64,000 nt of DNA from Symsagittifera roscoffensis (lineage: Eukaryota > Xenacoelomorpha > Acoela > Convolutidae): positions 36,465,716 to 36,529,715 of the forward strand of contig NC_087064.1 of assembly GCF_963678635.1 (NCBI RefSeq), read 5' to 3'. The position numbers and the translations under genes were made by a program. Every line of letters starts with the position of its first letter. Position 1 is the first letter of the stretch. The notes under the pieces were generated by a model. That model was not told the DNA's origin and ran no database searches. It saw only the letters and a program-made list of their open reading frames with translations. Shown one piece after another: positions 20,391 to 33,787 of the stretch.

Positions 20391-21828
20391 GATATAGTTT
20401 GACTTAATAACTATTTTATTAGATGATCTTAATTGTCAATACAAAACTCAATCTAGCTGAAATTTCGCTGAAACTACTGAAACTTTACAAAAACAGTCAA
20501 ATTTCGGAAAAAAATTGCAAAAATTTCAAGTTTTTAGAAAAAAAAGCAAAAATATCAAAATTTTTGGAAAAAAATTGCAGAAATTCCAAGTTTTTAGAAG
20601 AATTGCAGAAATCCTTGGGTTTTGACTAGTTTTTTGTTGCTTCTGATCTAATTGAAAAATTACACATACGGGTAGAGTTCAAAATTAAGCTCAAATTGTG
20701 TTTTCAATTGTTATCATGTTGAGACAGTCATAGAAAACTTTGAATGAAAATATGGATATGATAAAGATTGAAATATAATAAAGTTTACCCTAATATTGAA
20801 ATATGATAAAGTTTACCCTAATTCGAACTAAGAAGTCGTTTATAAAACGCTCTGAACATATAAAGCTCATATTAGCTGAATCAATATTGAAACTTCCGAT
20901 TTGTCGGGAAAATAGTGTAATTAATCTTAATTTTTGAGAAAGTAAACTAAAAGTTAATAAAATCATTCAAAAAAATCAATTTTTACCCTTTTATTTGTGT
21001 AAGTAACTGGTTTTTGTCCAGTTCAAAGAAAATTTCACATAAGAATTTTAATTCAAATGAACAATAAGAGCAATATTAATTAGATTGGATGAAAATTAGA
21101 GTCAAATTAGATATAGTTTGACTTAATAACTATTTTATTAGATGATCTTAATTGTCAATACAAAACTCAATCTAGCTGAAATTTCGCTGAAACTACTGAA
21201 ACTTTACAAAAACAGTCAAATTTCGGAAAAAAATTGCAAAAATTTCAAGTTTTTAGAAAAAAAAGCAAAAATATCAAAATTTTTGGAAAAAAATTGCAGA
21301 AATTCCAAGTTTTTAGAAGAATTGCAGAAATCCTTGGGTTTTGACTAGTTTTTTGTTGCTTCTGATCTAATTGAAAAATTACACATACGGGTAGAGTTCA
21401 AAATTAAGCTCAAATTGTGTTTTCAATTGTTATCATGTTGAGACAGTCATAGAAAACTTTGAATGAAAATATGGATATGATAAAGATTGAAATATAATAA
21501 AGTTTACCCTAATATTGAAATATGATAAAGTTTACCCTAATTCGAACTAAGAAGTCGTTTATAAAACGCTCTGAACATATAAAGCTCATATTAGCTGAAT
21601 CAATATTGAAACTTCCGATTTGTCGGGAAAATAGTGTAATTAATCTTAATTTTTGAGAAAGTAAACTAAAAGTTAATAAAATCATTCAAAAAAATCAATT
21701 TTTACCCTTTTATTTGTGTAAGTAACTGGTTTTTGTCCAGTTCAAAGAAAATTTCACATAAGAATTTTAATTCAAATGAACAATAAGAGCAATATTAATT
21801 AGATTGGATGAAAATCAATAAAATCTTC
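20391..21828. repeat. 719 bp tandem duplication in the left arm
   Basis: Units 20391-21109 and 21110-21828, virtually identical, each starting GATATAGTTTGACTTAATAA. The right arm has the single-copy equivalent, so the duplication is later than arm formation. Confidence 0.85.
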
Positions 21829-23862
21829 TTCAAAATTGCGGGGCTTCTTCAATCCCCAGAATAGGGGATTGATTGTTATCTCTCTGTTGCTTCTACAACA
21901 AAATTTTCTTGACTTTTCGGTAGAAATTTTTTATGTTTTCAGTTTATTCTTGCTTTCTGATTATCACATGCTTTCGCTTTTGAAGTCACTTTGCAAGAAA
22001 ATTTTGTCAGAAGAGGGGATTATAGGAGAAAATAGTATCAATTGAAGGAACAATTTGCTGGCAGAGATAAAATTAAAGCTGATAACGTATGATTATTACC
22101 ATGTAACTTGTACATGTTCTGCTTCAGGTTCCCTTGTTCAGTTGATACATAAAACTATTTCAGCAAAAATACCACTTTTGGCAACTTTAACTATCACTTT
22201 TTTCGCAAAATAGTTAATATATTGCTTTTTATTCTTGATTTTTGTCAGAATTTTTCTCGAAAAGGTCTAATTGAGAAAGAATTGTTGCTAATTAAAGCAT
22301 TCGAAAGTAAATGAAAAAAAAATTGAGAATATAAAGCTGTTATTTTACGTTGAGTTTTTAGAACAAATTAAGAGCAGCTCTATTGTTTATAATCTGAAAA
22401 CCTTTGGAAGTAGAACTACGCAAGTTGACCTAGCTCCTATTTTCTGCAACATCTAATACTTCCAAAAGAACGCATCTTAAAAAAAATGATTTAGGAAAGG
22501 AAATCAAGGTTCAAACCGTAACAGTTGAATATTTTTGCGAAGTTTATTACGCAAAAAACTATGATTCTACCTAATTTTCTAATTGAAAAAAAATTGAAGC
22601 TAAGCAAAGCAAAATCTAATTGAAAAATTACACATACGGGTAGAGTTCAAAATTAAGCTCAAATTGTGTTTTCAATTGTTATCATGTTGAGACAGTCATA
22701 GAAAACTTTGAATGAAAATATGGATATGATAAAGATTGAAATATAATAAAGTTTACCCTAATATTGAAATATGATAAAGTTTACCCTAATTCGAACTAAG
22801 AAGTCGTTTATAAAACGCTCTGAACATATAAAGCTCATATTAGCTGAATCAATATTGAAACTTCCGATTTGTCGGGAAAATAGTGTAATTAATCTTAATT
22901 TTTGAGAAAGTAAACTAAAAGTTAATAAAATCATTCAAAAAAATCAATTTTTACCCTTTTATTTGTGTAAGTAACTGGTTTTTGTCCAGTTCAAAGAAAA
23001 TTTCACATAAGAATTTTAATTCAAATGAACAATAAGAGCAATATTAATTAGATTGGATGAAAATCAATAAAATCTTCTTCAAAATTGCGGGGCTTCTTCA
23101 ATCCCCAGAATAGGGGATTGATTGTTATCTCTCTGTTGCTTCTACAACAAAATTTTCTTGACTTTTCGGTAGAAATTTTTTATGTTTTCAGTTTATTCTT
23201 GCTTTCTGATTACCACATGCTTTCGCTTTTGAAGTCACTTTGCAAGAAAATTTTGTCAGAAGAGGGGATTATAGGAGAAAATAGTATCAATTGAAGGAAC
23301 AATTTGCTGGCAGAGATAAAATTAAAGCTGATAACGTCTGATTATTACCATGTAACTTGTACATGTTCTGCTTCAGGTTCCCTTGTTCAGTTGATACATA
23401 AAACTATTTCAGCAAAAATACCACTTTTGGCAACTTTAACTATCACTTTTTTCGCAAAATAGTTAATATATTGCTTTTTATTCTTGATTTTTGTCAGAAT
23501 TTTTCTCAAAAAGGTCTAATTGAGAAAGAATTGTTGCTAATTAAAGCATTCGAAAGTAAATGAAAAAAAAATTGAGAATATAAAGCTGTTATTTTACGTT
23601 GAGTTTTTAGAACAAATTAAGAGCAGCTCTATTGTTTATAATCTGAAAACCTTTGGAAGTAGAACTACGCAAGTTGACCTAGCTCCTATTTTCTGCAACA
23701 TCTAATACTTCCAAAAGAACGCATCTTAAAAAAAATGATTTAGGAAAGGAAATCAAGGTTCAAACCGTAACAGTTGAATATTTTTGCGAAGTTTATTACG
23801 CAAAAAACTATGATTCTACCTAATTTTCTAATTGAAAAAAAATTGAAGCTAAGCAAAGCAAA
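21365..23862. repeat. 1,249 bp tandem duplication in the left arm
   Basis: Units 21365-22613 and 22614-23862, nearly identical (a few point differences, e.g. near 23215 and 23338). It overlaps the second unit of the 719 bp duplication. The dyad GGGGCTTCTTCAATCCCC inside each unit is absent from the right arm. Confidence 0.85.
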
Positions 23863-24830
23863 ATCTTTTCTGTGTGTTTAATTGGAAGTTTTCCTAGACT
23901 CTTCATCTGGTTCTGCCAAAGCAATTTCATTTTATTATCTCCAAAAAATTTTAACATCAAATTTTTTTAAATCCAAAATAATGAAATATAGATCTTGAAA
24001 ACAAATTTTTGAATTATGCTTCACGTATCATCTTCCAAGAGATGCCGGAGTTGGGCTTACTTCACAAAAAATATCCTCAAAATATCTAATTTTCTTATAA
24101 AAATACCAAATGATAACAACTTTTCCAATAAATTACACATAAATATAAATCTTTCTATGTTTTTTTCACAAGATATAGTTTATAAGCTAAATTTCAGTAA
24201 ATTTATCTCAAAAACTCAAATGAATTAAATTGAGTTTCGATCTCAATTTAGTGTTTTCTCAGTTTATTCATCATCTGGTTTCTTCCAACTTAATCCAATT
24301 TAAAACAAATTTTACTTCAAAATTGATTTTTTGATGGAAAAATGTACCATTTCAACGAACATTCAAAAATCCGAAGCATAACTAATAACATAAATCTTTT
24401 TCAACAAAACTTCAAGTGATTTATTCAACCTGATAACTTTATGTTGTTGCTCCAACTCTGAATTTCTATATGGAAGTAAGTTTAAGGTTGAGAATGTTGT
24501 ATATTTTTTATTTGAAGTTTACAAATGTTTGCAAAAAGAAATATTTTTTAAATCTTTTCTAGGTCAGTTATCAAATTCTTTTCTGAAATAGTCTAAAATA
24601 GTAGAAAAACCTAATTTTGAATAAATTAACCCCTATTATCTGCTTAAAATTGCACTAATCTATGAACAATTTTACAAGCCCTAAACAAGGAAAACTTCAT
24701 AATCGTAACTAGGTAAATTCTTTTAATTAGTCGATGTTTTATAAATATCCATTTTACTAACAATATTTCAACAAATACTTAGGCACTGTTTATCGTATTA
24801 TATTCTTTTTTACTACAAATATATCGCAAC

Positions 24831-24933
24831 AAAATCTCCGCAAGCTTGCAATAAATGGAGTGTTTACTCTAGATAAAAGATTTTCGGATCGACTTCCATT
24901 GAAAGTTTCACGACAATTTGAACTCGATTGTTG
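24831..24933 (+). CDS. Conserved coding block at the inner end of the left arm
   Basis: The frame reads LRKLAINGVFTLDKRFSDR, then LPLKVSRQFELDC and a TGA. The right-arm partner reads SRKLATNGIFTVDKGFSNR, then FPLNVSRQIELDC in the same frame despite many base changes and a nearby 1 bp indel. That pattern suggests past selection on a protein. No family recognised. It is probably the C-terminal end of a larger decayed ORF or a last exon. Confidence 0.4.
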
Positions 24934-25229
24934 AAAATAAATTGACTAAGTAAAGGTCTCTTTAGAAAAACTTCTTCAGTCAAAGAGTTTACTTTTGATC
25001 CACATAATGCGTTTCAAAACTTTAAGCGCACGGTTGAATTACACCTCACAAGGAAAAAATTTTTGATTATTCTCGAGAATTTGAAATTAATCAAAAAATC
25101 GTACAATAATACATCAAAGACTCTTTTTATCCTTTAACCGATACCCAAATTTGTAAAAAAAAATTCCCCAGCAAAGTTCTTTTTTATCATTTTTTCAAAA
25201 ATTTTCAAAGCTCAAAATCCTGCTTGATC

Positions 25230-25580
25230 AGGTTTGGAATCAAATTTCCAGAGATTTGCTTTGAAAAAATCATCAGCTTCGAGTAATCTTCTCAATCTTA
25301 CATCAAAATCAAAGATCTTGACTATCTTCTTAAAATTCAGCAATTTCTCATTGATTACACACCGAAACTTTTCTTACTTGATGAAAAAAATTTTGGAAAT
25401 GCTACTTGTATGCTATTTTTTATTACTTATTTCGGCATTACCTCTTATTTTTACAGCGAACAACTGTTGATCATTTATTTTTGCGATTGCTTTTGTGTAT
25501 ACTTTTTTTTATTTGGAAAACTTAAGCCTTTAAAAGGGTCCTCTGTTTGGATACGACAACTAGAACAAAAATGAATTTTT
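25230..25580 (+). pseudogene. Unit A copy of interior ORF 1, broken
   Basis: Same ORF as 30533-30772 (IKIKDLDYLLK, DYTPKLFLLDEKNFGNATCM) but interrupted by TAA where unit B has GTA (near 25284). Past the unit B stop this copy stays open for about 35 codons. Function unknown. Confidence 0.35.
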
Positions 25581-26061
25581 ATGTGATTGGAAACGACAAT
25601 GTGAAATTACCTAAAACGGAACTTTGTTTCCGATTGGACACGACTTTTATTGAAGAATTCCATAAAAGAAAGCTGAAAACTGATTGGACACGACAACAAT
25701 TCAAATAAGGAAAGTCAATTTTGGTTGGTTAAACCCACGCATTCGAGTTGAAGATACCCTCACTCCTAGCCAAAAATCATTTTAATTCAACTAAACTACC
25801 GTCAACTACCTCCTCTCTCTGCCTTAAATCATTCAATTTCAACTTATATACCGTCCGCTATCTTCTCTTTTAACTCTAAATCATTCTTGTTTTTACTCTT
25901 TTACTCAACTGATTGCTCAAAAGGATTTTCTCAGTGCAAAACAGCAACCTCATGTACTCTGTAGAATTTTCGCCTGGCCTAGTATAAATTTAAGTGCGAG
26001 AAACTGTTTCTGGAGAAACTGTTTTTCTGGCACGAATGGACATCAAATCCAAGTCACGCAC

Positions 26062-26423
26062 TTGTTGAAAGTGATGCGAAGGGATTTCAACGAGCATCAT
26101 ATGACACAAGTACCCATCACAGATAATCAACTTGGAACAATGGAAATGATGGAGGAAGTGTCTGAGCATGTGGAAATGAACTACCCCGAGATTCTTGACT
26201 CAAGATTGTGGCTCAACCAGTCAACGACTTCCTCTTTCCTTGGGAGGAGATGAGATCAGCCGAAAGCTCCATCACAATAGATGAAGATGAGGGTTTCTCA
26301 GAAACAATGACACCTCCAGCTCCACTACAACCATTACAACCTCATCCAGCTCTGCATTCTATAGAGAACCTCCAGAACTCTTCTGCTGCTCGCAGCTCTT
26401 TGGTTAAATTTTTTTATATATAA
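26062..26423 (+). pseudogene. Unit A copy of the acidic ORF, frameshifted
   Basis: Two overlapping frames (26062-26253 and 26208-26423) together equal the unit B ORF at 31399-31746; a small indel near 26205 separates them. The upstream part (from about 25938) has two TAA codons where unit B has CAA. Confidence 0.5.
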
Positions 26424-26689
26424 TTGTATAATTGTTGTTTGGTTTTAAGTTTATTCTTTGTAATTAATCAATTTTTTCAATTTCATTTTGATTATGAGAA
26501 TAGATGAGAAGTTTAGGGTAAATGATTGAAAAAAATTTAGAATTTAACCTAATTTAGCTCTCTGATTTCGCACACATGTTAAGAAAGCTATATAATTTTC
26601 GCACACATATTAGAAAAAACATTTGAAAATTTGTACAATAGTGAAAAATACCTGATGGTTTTTGCATCCTGTCAAAAAAAACTCAAATT

Positions 26690-27115
26690 CATTTCGCATT
26701 TTGTAGAAAAAAGTGAAACACTTTTAGCATTTGTAGGAAAAAATTGAAATACTTTTCGCATTTTATCAAAAAAAAGGAAATATTTTTGGCATCTTGTCGA
26801 AAAAATCTAAATACTTTTCGCATTTTGTAGAAAAAAGTGAAACACTTTTCGCATTTGTTGGAAAAAGGTGAAAAAAGTGAAACGCTTTTCGCATTTTGTC
26901 AAAAAAGTGCAACACTTTTCGCATCTTTTCAAAAAAAATTGAAACACTTTTGGCATTTTGTAGAAAAAAAGGAAACATTTTCAACTAAGCTTGAAAAAAT
27001 TGAAATACTTTTCAAATTTTGTTGAAAAAATTGAAACACTTTTCGTATTTTAATGAAAAAAGTGAAACTAAATTTTCATTTTGTCGAAAAAATTGAAACA
27101 CTTTTAGAATCTCGC
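26690..27115. repeat. Hairpin minisatellite, unit A
   Basis: About a dozen 30-36 bp units of the form GAAAAAAGTGAAACACTTTT followed by CGCATTTTGT. Each unit holds a dyad AAAAGTG..CACTTTT, and neighbouring units vary at few positions. Confidence 0.8.
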
Positions 27116-28374
27116 CAAAATAAATTAGTACAATTGTTCCTGCACCATTAATAATTAATCTTTATGAAATTCTTGTATAAAACTTTATCGTTTAAAAAAC
27201 TATTTTTTGCATGTCTGTTAATCAGAAACAATAGAAAACCAATGGATAAACATAGGGAATAGCGATGAAAGTAATCAATATAGAAGTTTTCTAAGCAATA
27301 AGTCAACATGTTTTTCACAATAATTTTTTGCGTTTTTCGTTAAATCATTTAAAAAATTAAGTTAAAAAAACCAAGATAAAACATGCATTCTACCAAAAAA
27401 TCTTAGATATTTTTGCACACTTGTGAAAAATTCAAAACGGTTTTTGCTATTTTGAAAAAAGATTTCAAGATTTGTCAAGCATCTTGCAAAAATTCTTGAG
27501 AGAATTTTTGGCACACGTAATAAAACTATATAGATTTATATGTTAAAACAGTTCCAGCTGGAAAAAAAATTAATTTTGACAAGATTCTTATAACAAATTT
27601 TCATTCATTATGAGAAAAATTATTTGAAAAAAGCCAATCCGAGGGTCTGACATAATTCTCGATAGAGCTATAAAAATTTCATTTGAATTAATTAGGCAAT
27701 AAAAAAGTAATTCTATCCGAAAAAATGGAAAATGACGTCATTACACTTTAACTTTTATGGAACAAGAAAAGTTGTAGAATATTTCCACCAGACAAACTGA
27801 CGTCATTATTCATAAACTTTTAGAATCTTCTAAAGTCTAGAAATATCCTACAAAAATTTAACCAATCAGAATTCCAGAACTAGCTCTATGGTGATGAGAT
27901 AGATGAAAAAATTTGTGGCTTTTAGTTAATTTGCTAGTTTTTTAAATCTGAAAAAAGATACTCAACCAAGGTTGTGATTAATAGGAATAGTTTTCAAGGA
28001 AATTCTTCCTTTATAAAAAACTATCAAAATTAGCTTCAGAACAACAAAAAATTCTTTTTCTACGAAACCCTAGAAACAATTAAAGTCAACCAAGTGTTGC
28101 AAAATTTTTAAATGATTTCAGGTTTTTCTAGAGAATTTCAGCAAAATCAGCATTTGAAAACGATATATTTCATTATCTTGAAAATTTTCTACAGTTCAGT
28201 TCATTCTGTCAACATAAGTAACATCTTTAGAAAAAAAACGGAAATCTATCCCAAAAGTGTAAACCAATCATAATAGAACGGGCGAGTTACTGCATCCACT
28301 TTAAGATTAGTACCAAAACTGTCAAGATTCTCAAATTTAAAACAAAAATCTCCCAGGCTAGTGAGCAAACTATC

Positions 28375-28796
28375 ATGGATTTTTCAGAATCTATCACGGA
28401 GAGAACTCGAGAGTGAAAAAATAAGAGAATTTAGAAAAGAATTGGCTATGTCTACAACAACTTCAAGAAAAAAGTACTGTTTTTCAAATGAATCAAGTTT
28501 AAAAAAATTGATGACGTTGTAGATATGGACATAGTTTTCACTTGCTTACAAGGAAAAATTTACCGGAAATGACTATTTTTGAAAAAGTGGCTGAATTTGA
28601 CATCTTCTACAGATATCCGAAGAAGTGTTTCAGTCCCTTAAGAATTTCCCTACATGATTGGCGAAAATTTCAAACAATTCAGGATAGAAGGTACAAGAAA
28701 GAAAAATTGAAAATTCATTAGGATAACTTAGCTCTGGATAGAAGAAAACATGGTGTGGCACATGAAGAGGAAAATGACAACGCACTCCAAAACTAA
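28375..28796 (+). pseudogene. Unit A copy of the Lys/Glu-rich ORFs, frameshifted
   Basis: Contains IDDVVDMDIVFTCLQGK, then ATG overlapping a TGA (AAATGACT) and MTIFEKVAEFDIFYRYPKK, CFSPLRISLHDWRKFQTIQD and RKHGVAHEEENDNALQN, with one in-frame TAG after KLKIH. The 5' part is shifted relative to unit B. Confidence 0.4.
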
Positions 28797-30532
28797 CTCA
28801 ATTTTTGTCTTTTTACACATTTTTTCAAGTTCCCCATTTGTTTGTAAATTAGGTTTACTTTTCATTTGAATTGAGTGTTCCTGAACCAGAGCATAGTTTT
28901 TAAAGACTTATCAGGGCAAATTACTAAAAGAACATTGTAAGACAGTTGATTATTTTATCACAAATTAAGAGCAGCTCTACTGTTTATAATCTGAAAACCT
29001 TCGGAAGTAGAAATACGCAAGTTGATCTAGCTCCTATTTTCTGCAACATCTAATACTTCCAAAAGAAAGCATCTTTAAAAAAATGATTTAGGAAAGGAAA
29101 TCGAGGTGCAACCCGTAACAGTTGAATATTCTTGCGAAGTTTATTACGCAAAAAACTATAATTCTACCTAATTTTCTAATTCAAAAAAATTGAAGCTAAG
29201 CAAAGCAAAATCTTTTCTGTGTGTTTAATTGGAAGTTTTCCTAGACTCTTCATCTGGTTCTGCTAAAATATTTCCTTCATCTGGTTCTGCTAAAGCAATT
29301 TGATTTTTTCTCTCCAAAAATTTTTCTACATCAAATTTTTTAAAATCCAAAATAATGAAATGTAGATCTTGAAAACAAATTTTTGATTTTTGCTTCACGT
29401 ATCATCTTCCAAGAGATGCCGGAGTTGGGCTTACTTCACAAAAAATATCCTCAAAAAATCTAATTTTCTCATAAAAACACCAAATGATAACAAATTTTTC
29501 AATAAATTACACATAAATATAAATCTTTCTACGATTTTTTCACAAGATAAAGTTTATAAGCTAAATTTCAGTAAAATTATCTCAAAAACTCATATGAATT
29601 AAATTGAGTTTCGATCTCAATTTAGTGTTTTCTCAGTTTCTTCATCGTCTGGTTTCTTCCAACTTAATCCAATTTAAAACAAATTTTACTTCAAAACTGC
29701 ATTTTCGATGGAAAAATGTATCATTTCAACGAACATTCAACAATCCGAAGCATAACTAAAAACATAAATCTTTTTCAAAAAACATCAATTGATTGATTCA
29801 ACCTGATAACTGTATTTTGTTGTTCCAACTCTGAATTTCTATGTGGAAGTAAGTTTCAGGTTGAGAATGTTGTATATTATTTATTTGAAATTTACAAATG
29901 TTTGCAAAAAGAAATATTTTTAAAATTTTTTCTAGGTCAGTTATCAATTTTATTTCTGAAATAGTCTAAAACAGTAGAAAAACCTAATTTTGAATAAATT
30001 TACCCCTATTATCTGCTTAAAATTGCACTAATCTATGAACAATTTTACAAGCCCTAAACAAGGAAAACTTCATAATCGTAACTAGGTAAATTCTTTTAAT
30101 TAGTCGATGTTTTATAAATATCCATTTTACTAACAATATTTCAACAAATACTTAGGCACTCATTATCGTATTAAATTCTTTTTAATACAAATATATGGCA
30201 ACGAAATCTCCGCAAGCTTGCAATAAAAGGAGTGTTTACTCTAGATAAAAGATCTGTTTAGAGAAAAAAGGTCTCTTTAGAGAAACTTACTCAGTCAAAG
30301 AGTTTGTTTTTGATCCACATAATGCGTTTCAAAACTTTAAGCATACGGTTGAATTACTTCTCACAAGTAAAGAAATTTTGATTATTCTCGAGAAATTGAA
30401 ATTAATCAAAAAATCGTACAATAATACATCAAAGACTCTTTTTATCCCTTTACCGATACCCAAATTTGTGAAAATTCCCCAGCAAAGTTTTTTTTTCCAT
30501 TATTCAAAGATTTTCAAAGCTCAAAATCCTGC

Positions 30533-30772
30533 ATGATCAGGTTTGGAATCAAATTTCTAGAGATTTGCTTTGAAAAAATCATCAGCTTCGAGGTATCTTC
30601 TCAAACTTACATCAAAATCAAAGATCTTGACTATCTTCTTAAAAATCAGCAATTTCGCATTGATTACACACCAAAACTTTTCTTACTTGATGAAAAAAAA
30701 TTTGGAAATGCTACTTGTATGCTATTTTTTATTTGTTATATCGTCAATACTTCTGATTTTTACAGCGAATAA
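30533..30772 (+). CDS. Interior ORF 1, unit B
   Basis: About 79 codons: IRFGIKFLEICFEKIISFEV, then YIKIKDLDYLLK, DYTPKLFLLDEKKFGNATCM and a hydrophobic FFICYIV end. I do not recognise it. The hydrophobic C-terminal part may be a membrane segment or read-through into non-coding DNA. The frame is partly preserved in unit A. Confidence 0.3.
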   Translation: MIRFGIKFLEICFEKIISFEVSSQTYIKIKDLDYLLKNQQFRIDYTPKLFLLDEKKFGNATCMLFFICYIVNTSDFYSE

Positions 30773-31258
30773 CTGTTAGTCATTTATTTTTGCGATTGCT
30801 TTTGTGTATACTTTTTTTATTTGGAATAATTAAGCCTTTAAAAGGTTCCTCTGTTTGGATACGACAACTAGAACAAAAATGAATTTTTATGTGATTGGAA
30901 ACGACAATGTGAAAAGTACCAAAACGGAACTTTGTTTCCGATTAGACATGACTTTTATTAAAAAATTCCATAACAGAAAGCTGAAATCTGATTGGACACG
31001 GCAACAATCCAAATGAGGAAAGTCAATTTTGGTTGGTTAAACCCACACATTCGATTTGAAGATACCCCTCACTCCTAACCAAAAATCTTATCATTTTCAA
31101 CTAAACTACTGTCAACTACCTCCTCTCTCAGCCTTAAATCATTCAATTTCAACTTATATACCGTCAGCTACCTTCTCTTTTTATCTACCGTCCGCTACCT
31201 TCTCTTTCAACTCTAAATCATTCTTGTTTTTACTCTTTTACTCAACTGATTGCTCAAA

Positions 31259-31746
31259 ATGATTTTTTCAGTGCAAAACAGCAACCTCATGTACTCTGTA
31301 GAATTTTCGCCTGACCTAATACAAATTCAAGTGCGAGAAACTGTTTCTGGAGAAACTGTTTTTCTGGCACGAATGGACATCAAATCCAAGTCTCGCACTT
31401 GTTGAAAGTGATGCAAAGGGATTTCAACGAGCATCATATGACACAAGTACCCATCACAGATAATCAACTTGGAACAATGGAGATGATGGAGGAAGTGTCT
31501 GAGCATGTGGAAATGAACTACCCCGAGATTCTTGACTCAAGATTTGTGTCTCAACCAGTCGACGACTTTCTCTTTCCTTGGGAGGAGATGGGATCAGCCA
31601 AAAACTCCATCACAATAGATGAAGATGAGGGTTTCACAGAAACAATGACACCTCCAGCTCCACAACAACCACTACAACCTCATCCAGCTCTGCATTCTAT
31701 AGAGAACCTCCAGAACTCTTCTGCTGCTCGACTGCTCTTTGATTAA
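31259..31746 (+). CDS. Acidic, proline-rich ORF pair, unit B
   Basis: A 48-codon ORF from ATG at 31259 (YSVEFSPDLIQIQVRETVSG, ETVFLARMDIKSKSRTC) stops at 31403-31405. A second frame, -1 relative to it, continues through MQRDFNEHHMTQVPITDNQL, VEMNYPEILDS, DDFLFPWEEMG, SITIDEDEGFTETM and TPPAPQQPLQPHPAL to 31744. The first ATG of frame 2 (31411) lies 5 nt after the stop. A pyrimidine tract ending TTTTTTCAG at 31272 could be an acceptor. The acidic, Pro/Gln-rich tail looks like a transcription-activation or disordered region, with no known family match. Confidence 0.45.
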
Positions 31747-32019
31747 ATTCTTTTGTATATAATTGTCGTTTGGTTTCAAGTTTATTCTTTGCAATTAATC
31801 AATTTCTTCAATTTCATTTTGATTATGAGAATAGATGAGAAATTTAGGGTAAATGATTGAAAAAAATTCAGGATTTAACCTAATTTAGCTCTCTGATTTC
31901 GCACACATGTTAAGAAATTATATAATTTTCGCACACATATTAGAAAAAACACTTGAAAATTTGTACACAAGTGAAAAATACCTGATAGTCTTTGCATCCT
32001 GTCAAAAAAAAACTCAAAT

Positions 32020-32445
32020 TCATTTCGCATTTTGTTGAAAAAAGTGAAATATTTTTAGCATTTGTAGCAAAAAATTGAAATACTTTTCGCATTTTATCGA
32101 AAAAAGTGAAATACTTTTGGCATCTTGTCAAAAAAATCGAAATACTTTTCGCATTTTAAAGAAAAAAGTGAAACATTTTTCGCATTTGTAGGAAAAAGAT
32201 GAAAAAAGTGAAACGTTTTTCGCATTTTGTCGAAAAAAGTGCAACACTTTTCGCATCTTATCAAAAAAATTGAAACACTTTTGGCATTTTGTAGAAAAAA
32301 AGGAAACATTTTCACATAAGCTTGAAAAAATTGAAATACTTTTCAAATTTTGTAGAAAAAATTGAAACACTTTTCGTAGTTTGTTGAAAAAAGTGAAACA
32401 AAAATTTCATTTTGTCAAAAAAATAAAAACAGTTTTAGAATCTCA
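32020..32445. repeat. Hairpin minisatellite, unit B
   Basis: Counterpart of 26690-27115 in the second 5.35 kb unit, with the same GTGAAACACTTTTCGCATTT core. The chance ORFs on the - strand here (Phe-rich) are repeat translations. Confidence 0.8.
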
Positions 32446-33787
32446 CCAAAATAAATTACTACAATTAATCTTGCACAGTTAATAATTAATCTTTATGAAA
32501 TTCTTGTTCAAAATTTTATCGTTTAAAAAACTATGTTTTGCATGTCTGTAAATCAGACAATAGAGAACCAATGGATAAACATAGGGAATAGCAATGAAAG
32601 TCATCAATATAGAATTTTTCTAAGCAAAAAGTCAACATGTTTTTCACATTAAATTTTTTTCGTTTTTCGTTAAATCATTTAATAATTTAAGTTAAAAAAC
32701 CAAAATAAAACGTGCATTCTACCAAAAAATCTTAGATATTTTTGCACACTTGTGAAAAATTCAAAATGGTTTTTGCAACTTTGAAAAAAGATTTTGAGAT
32801 TTGTCAAGCATCTTGCAAAAATTCTTGAGAGAATTTTTGGCACACGTAATAAAAACTATATAGATTTTTATGTTGAAACTGTTCCAGCTGGAAAAAAATT
32901 AATTTTGACAAGATTCTTATAACAAATTTTCATTCACTATAAGAAACATTATTTGAAAAAAGCCAATCCGAGGGTCTGACATAATTCTCGATGGAGCTAT
33001 TAAAAATTCTTTTGAATTATTTAGGCATTACAAAGTAATTCCATCCGAAAAAATGGAAAATGACGTCATTACACTTTAACTTTCATAGAACAAGAAACGT
33101 TGTAGAATATTTCCACCAGAGAAACTGACGTCATTATTCATAAACTTTTAGAATCTTCTATTTTCAAGAATCTACAGAATAAATCCTCGAAAATTATAAG
33201 AAGTCAGTACACACTAACTCCTAGTTTTTTCTGAATCTTCTAAATTCTAGAAATATCCAACAAAAACTTAACCAACCAGAATTCCAGAACTAGCTCTAAG
33301 GCGATGAGATAGATACAAAAAATTTGTGAATTTTAGTTGATTTGCTAGTTTTCTAAATCTCAAAAAAGGTACTCAAGCAAAGTTGTGATTAATAGGAATA
33401 GTTTTCAAGGAAATTCTTTCTTTTTAAAAACCTATCAAAATTAGCTCCAGAACAACAAAAAATTCTTATTCTACGAAACCCTAGTAACAATTAAAGGCAA
33501 CCAAGTGTTGCAATTTTTTTGAATGAATTCAGGTTTTTCTAGAGAATGTCAGCAAAGCAACATTTGAAAACGATATATTTCATTTCACTTGAAAATTTTC
33601 TACAGTTCAGTTCATTCTGTCAACATGAGTAAAATCTTTAGAAAAAAAACGGAAATCTATCCCAAAAGTTGAGACCAATCATAATAGAACGGGCGAGTTA
33701 CTGCATCCACTTTAAGATTAGTACCAAAACTGTCAAGATTCTCAAATTTAAAAAAAATCTCCCAGGCTAGTGAGCAAATTATCATGG

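Larger units (their letters stand above)
23613..28960. repeat. 5.35 kb tandem duplication, unit A
   Basis: Begins CAAATTAAGAGCAGCTCTAT and is repeated from 28961 with a period of 5,348 bp. It spans the inner end of the left arm and the first interior ORFs. It carries more broken ORFs than unit B. Confidence 0.85.

Noticed and set aside
26766-32370. Phe-rich and Cys/Lys-rich open frames on the - strand at 26.7-27.0 and 31.9-32.4 kb
   Set aside because: Translations of the hairpin minisatellite.
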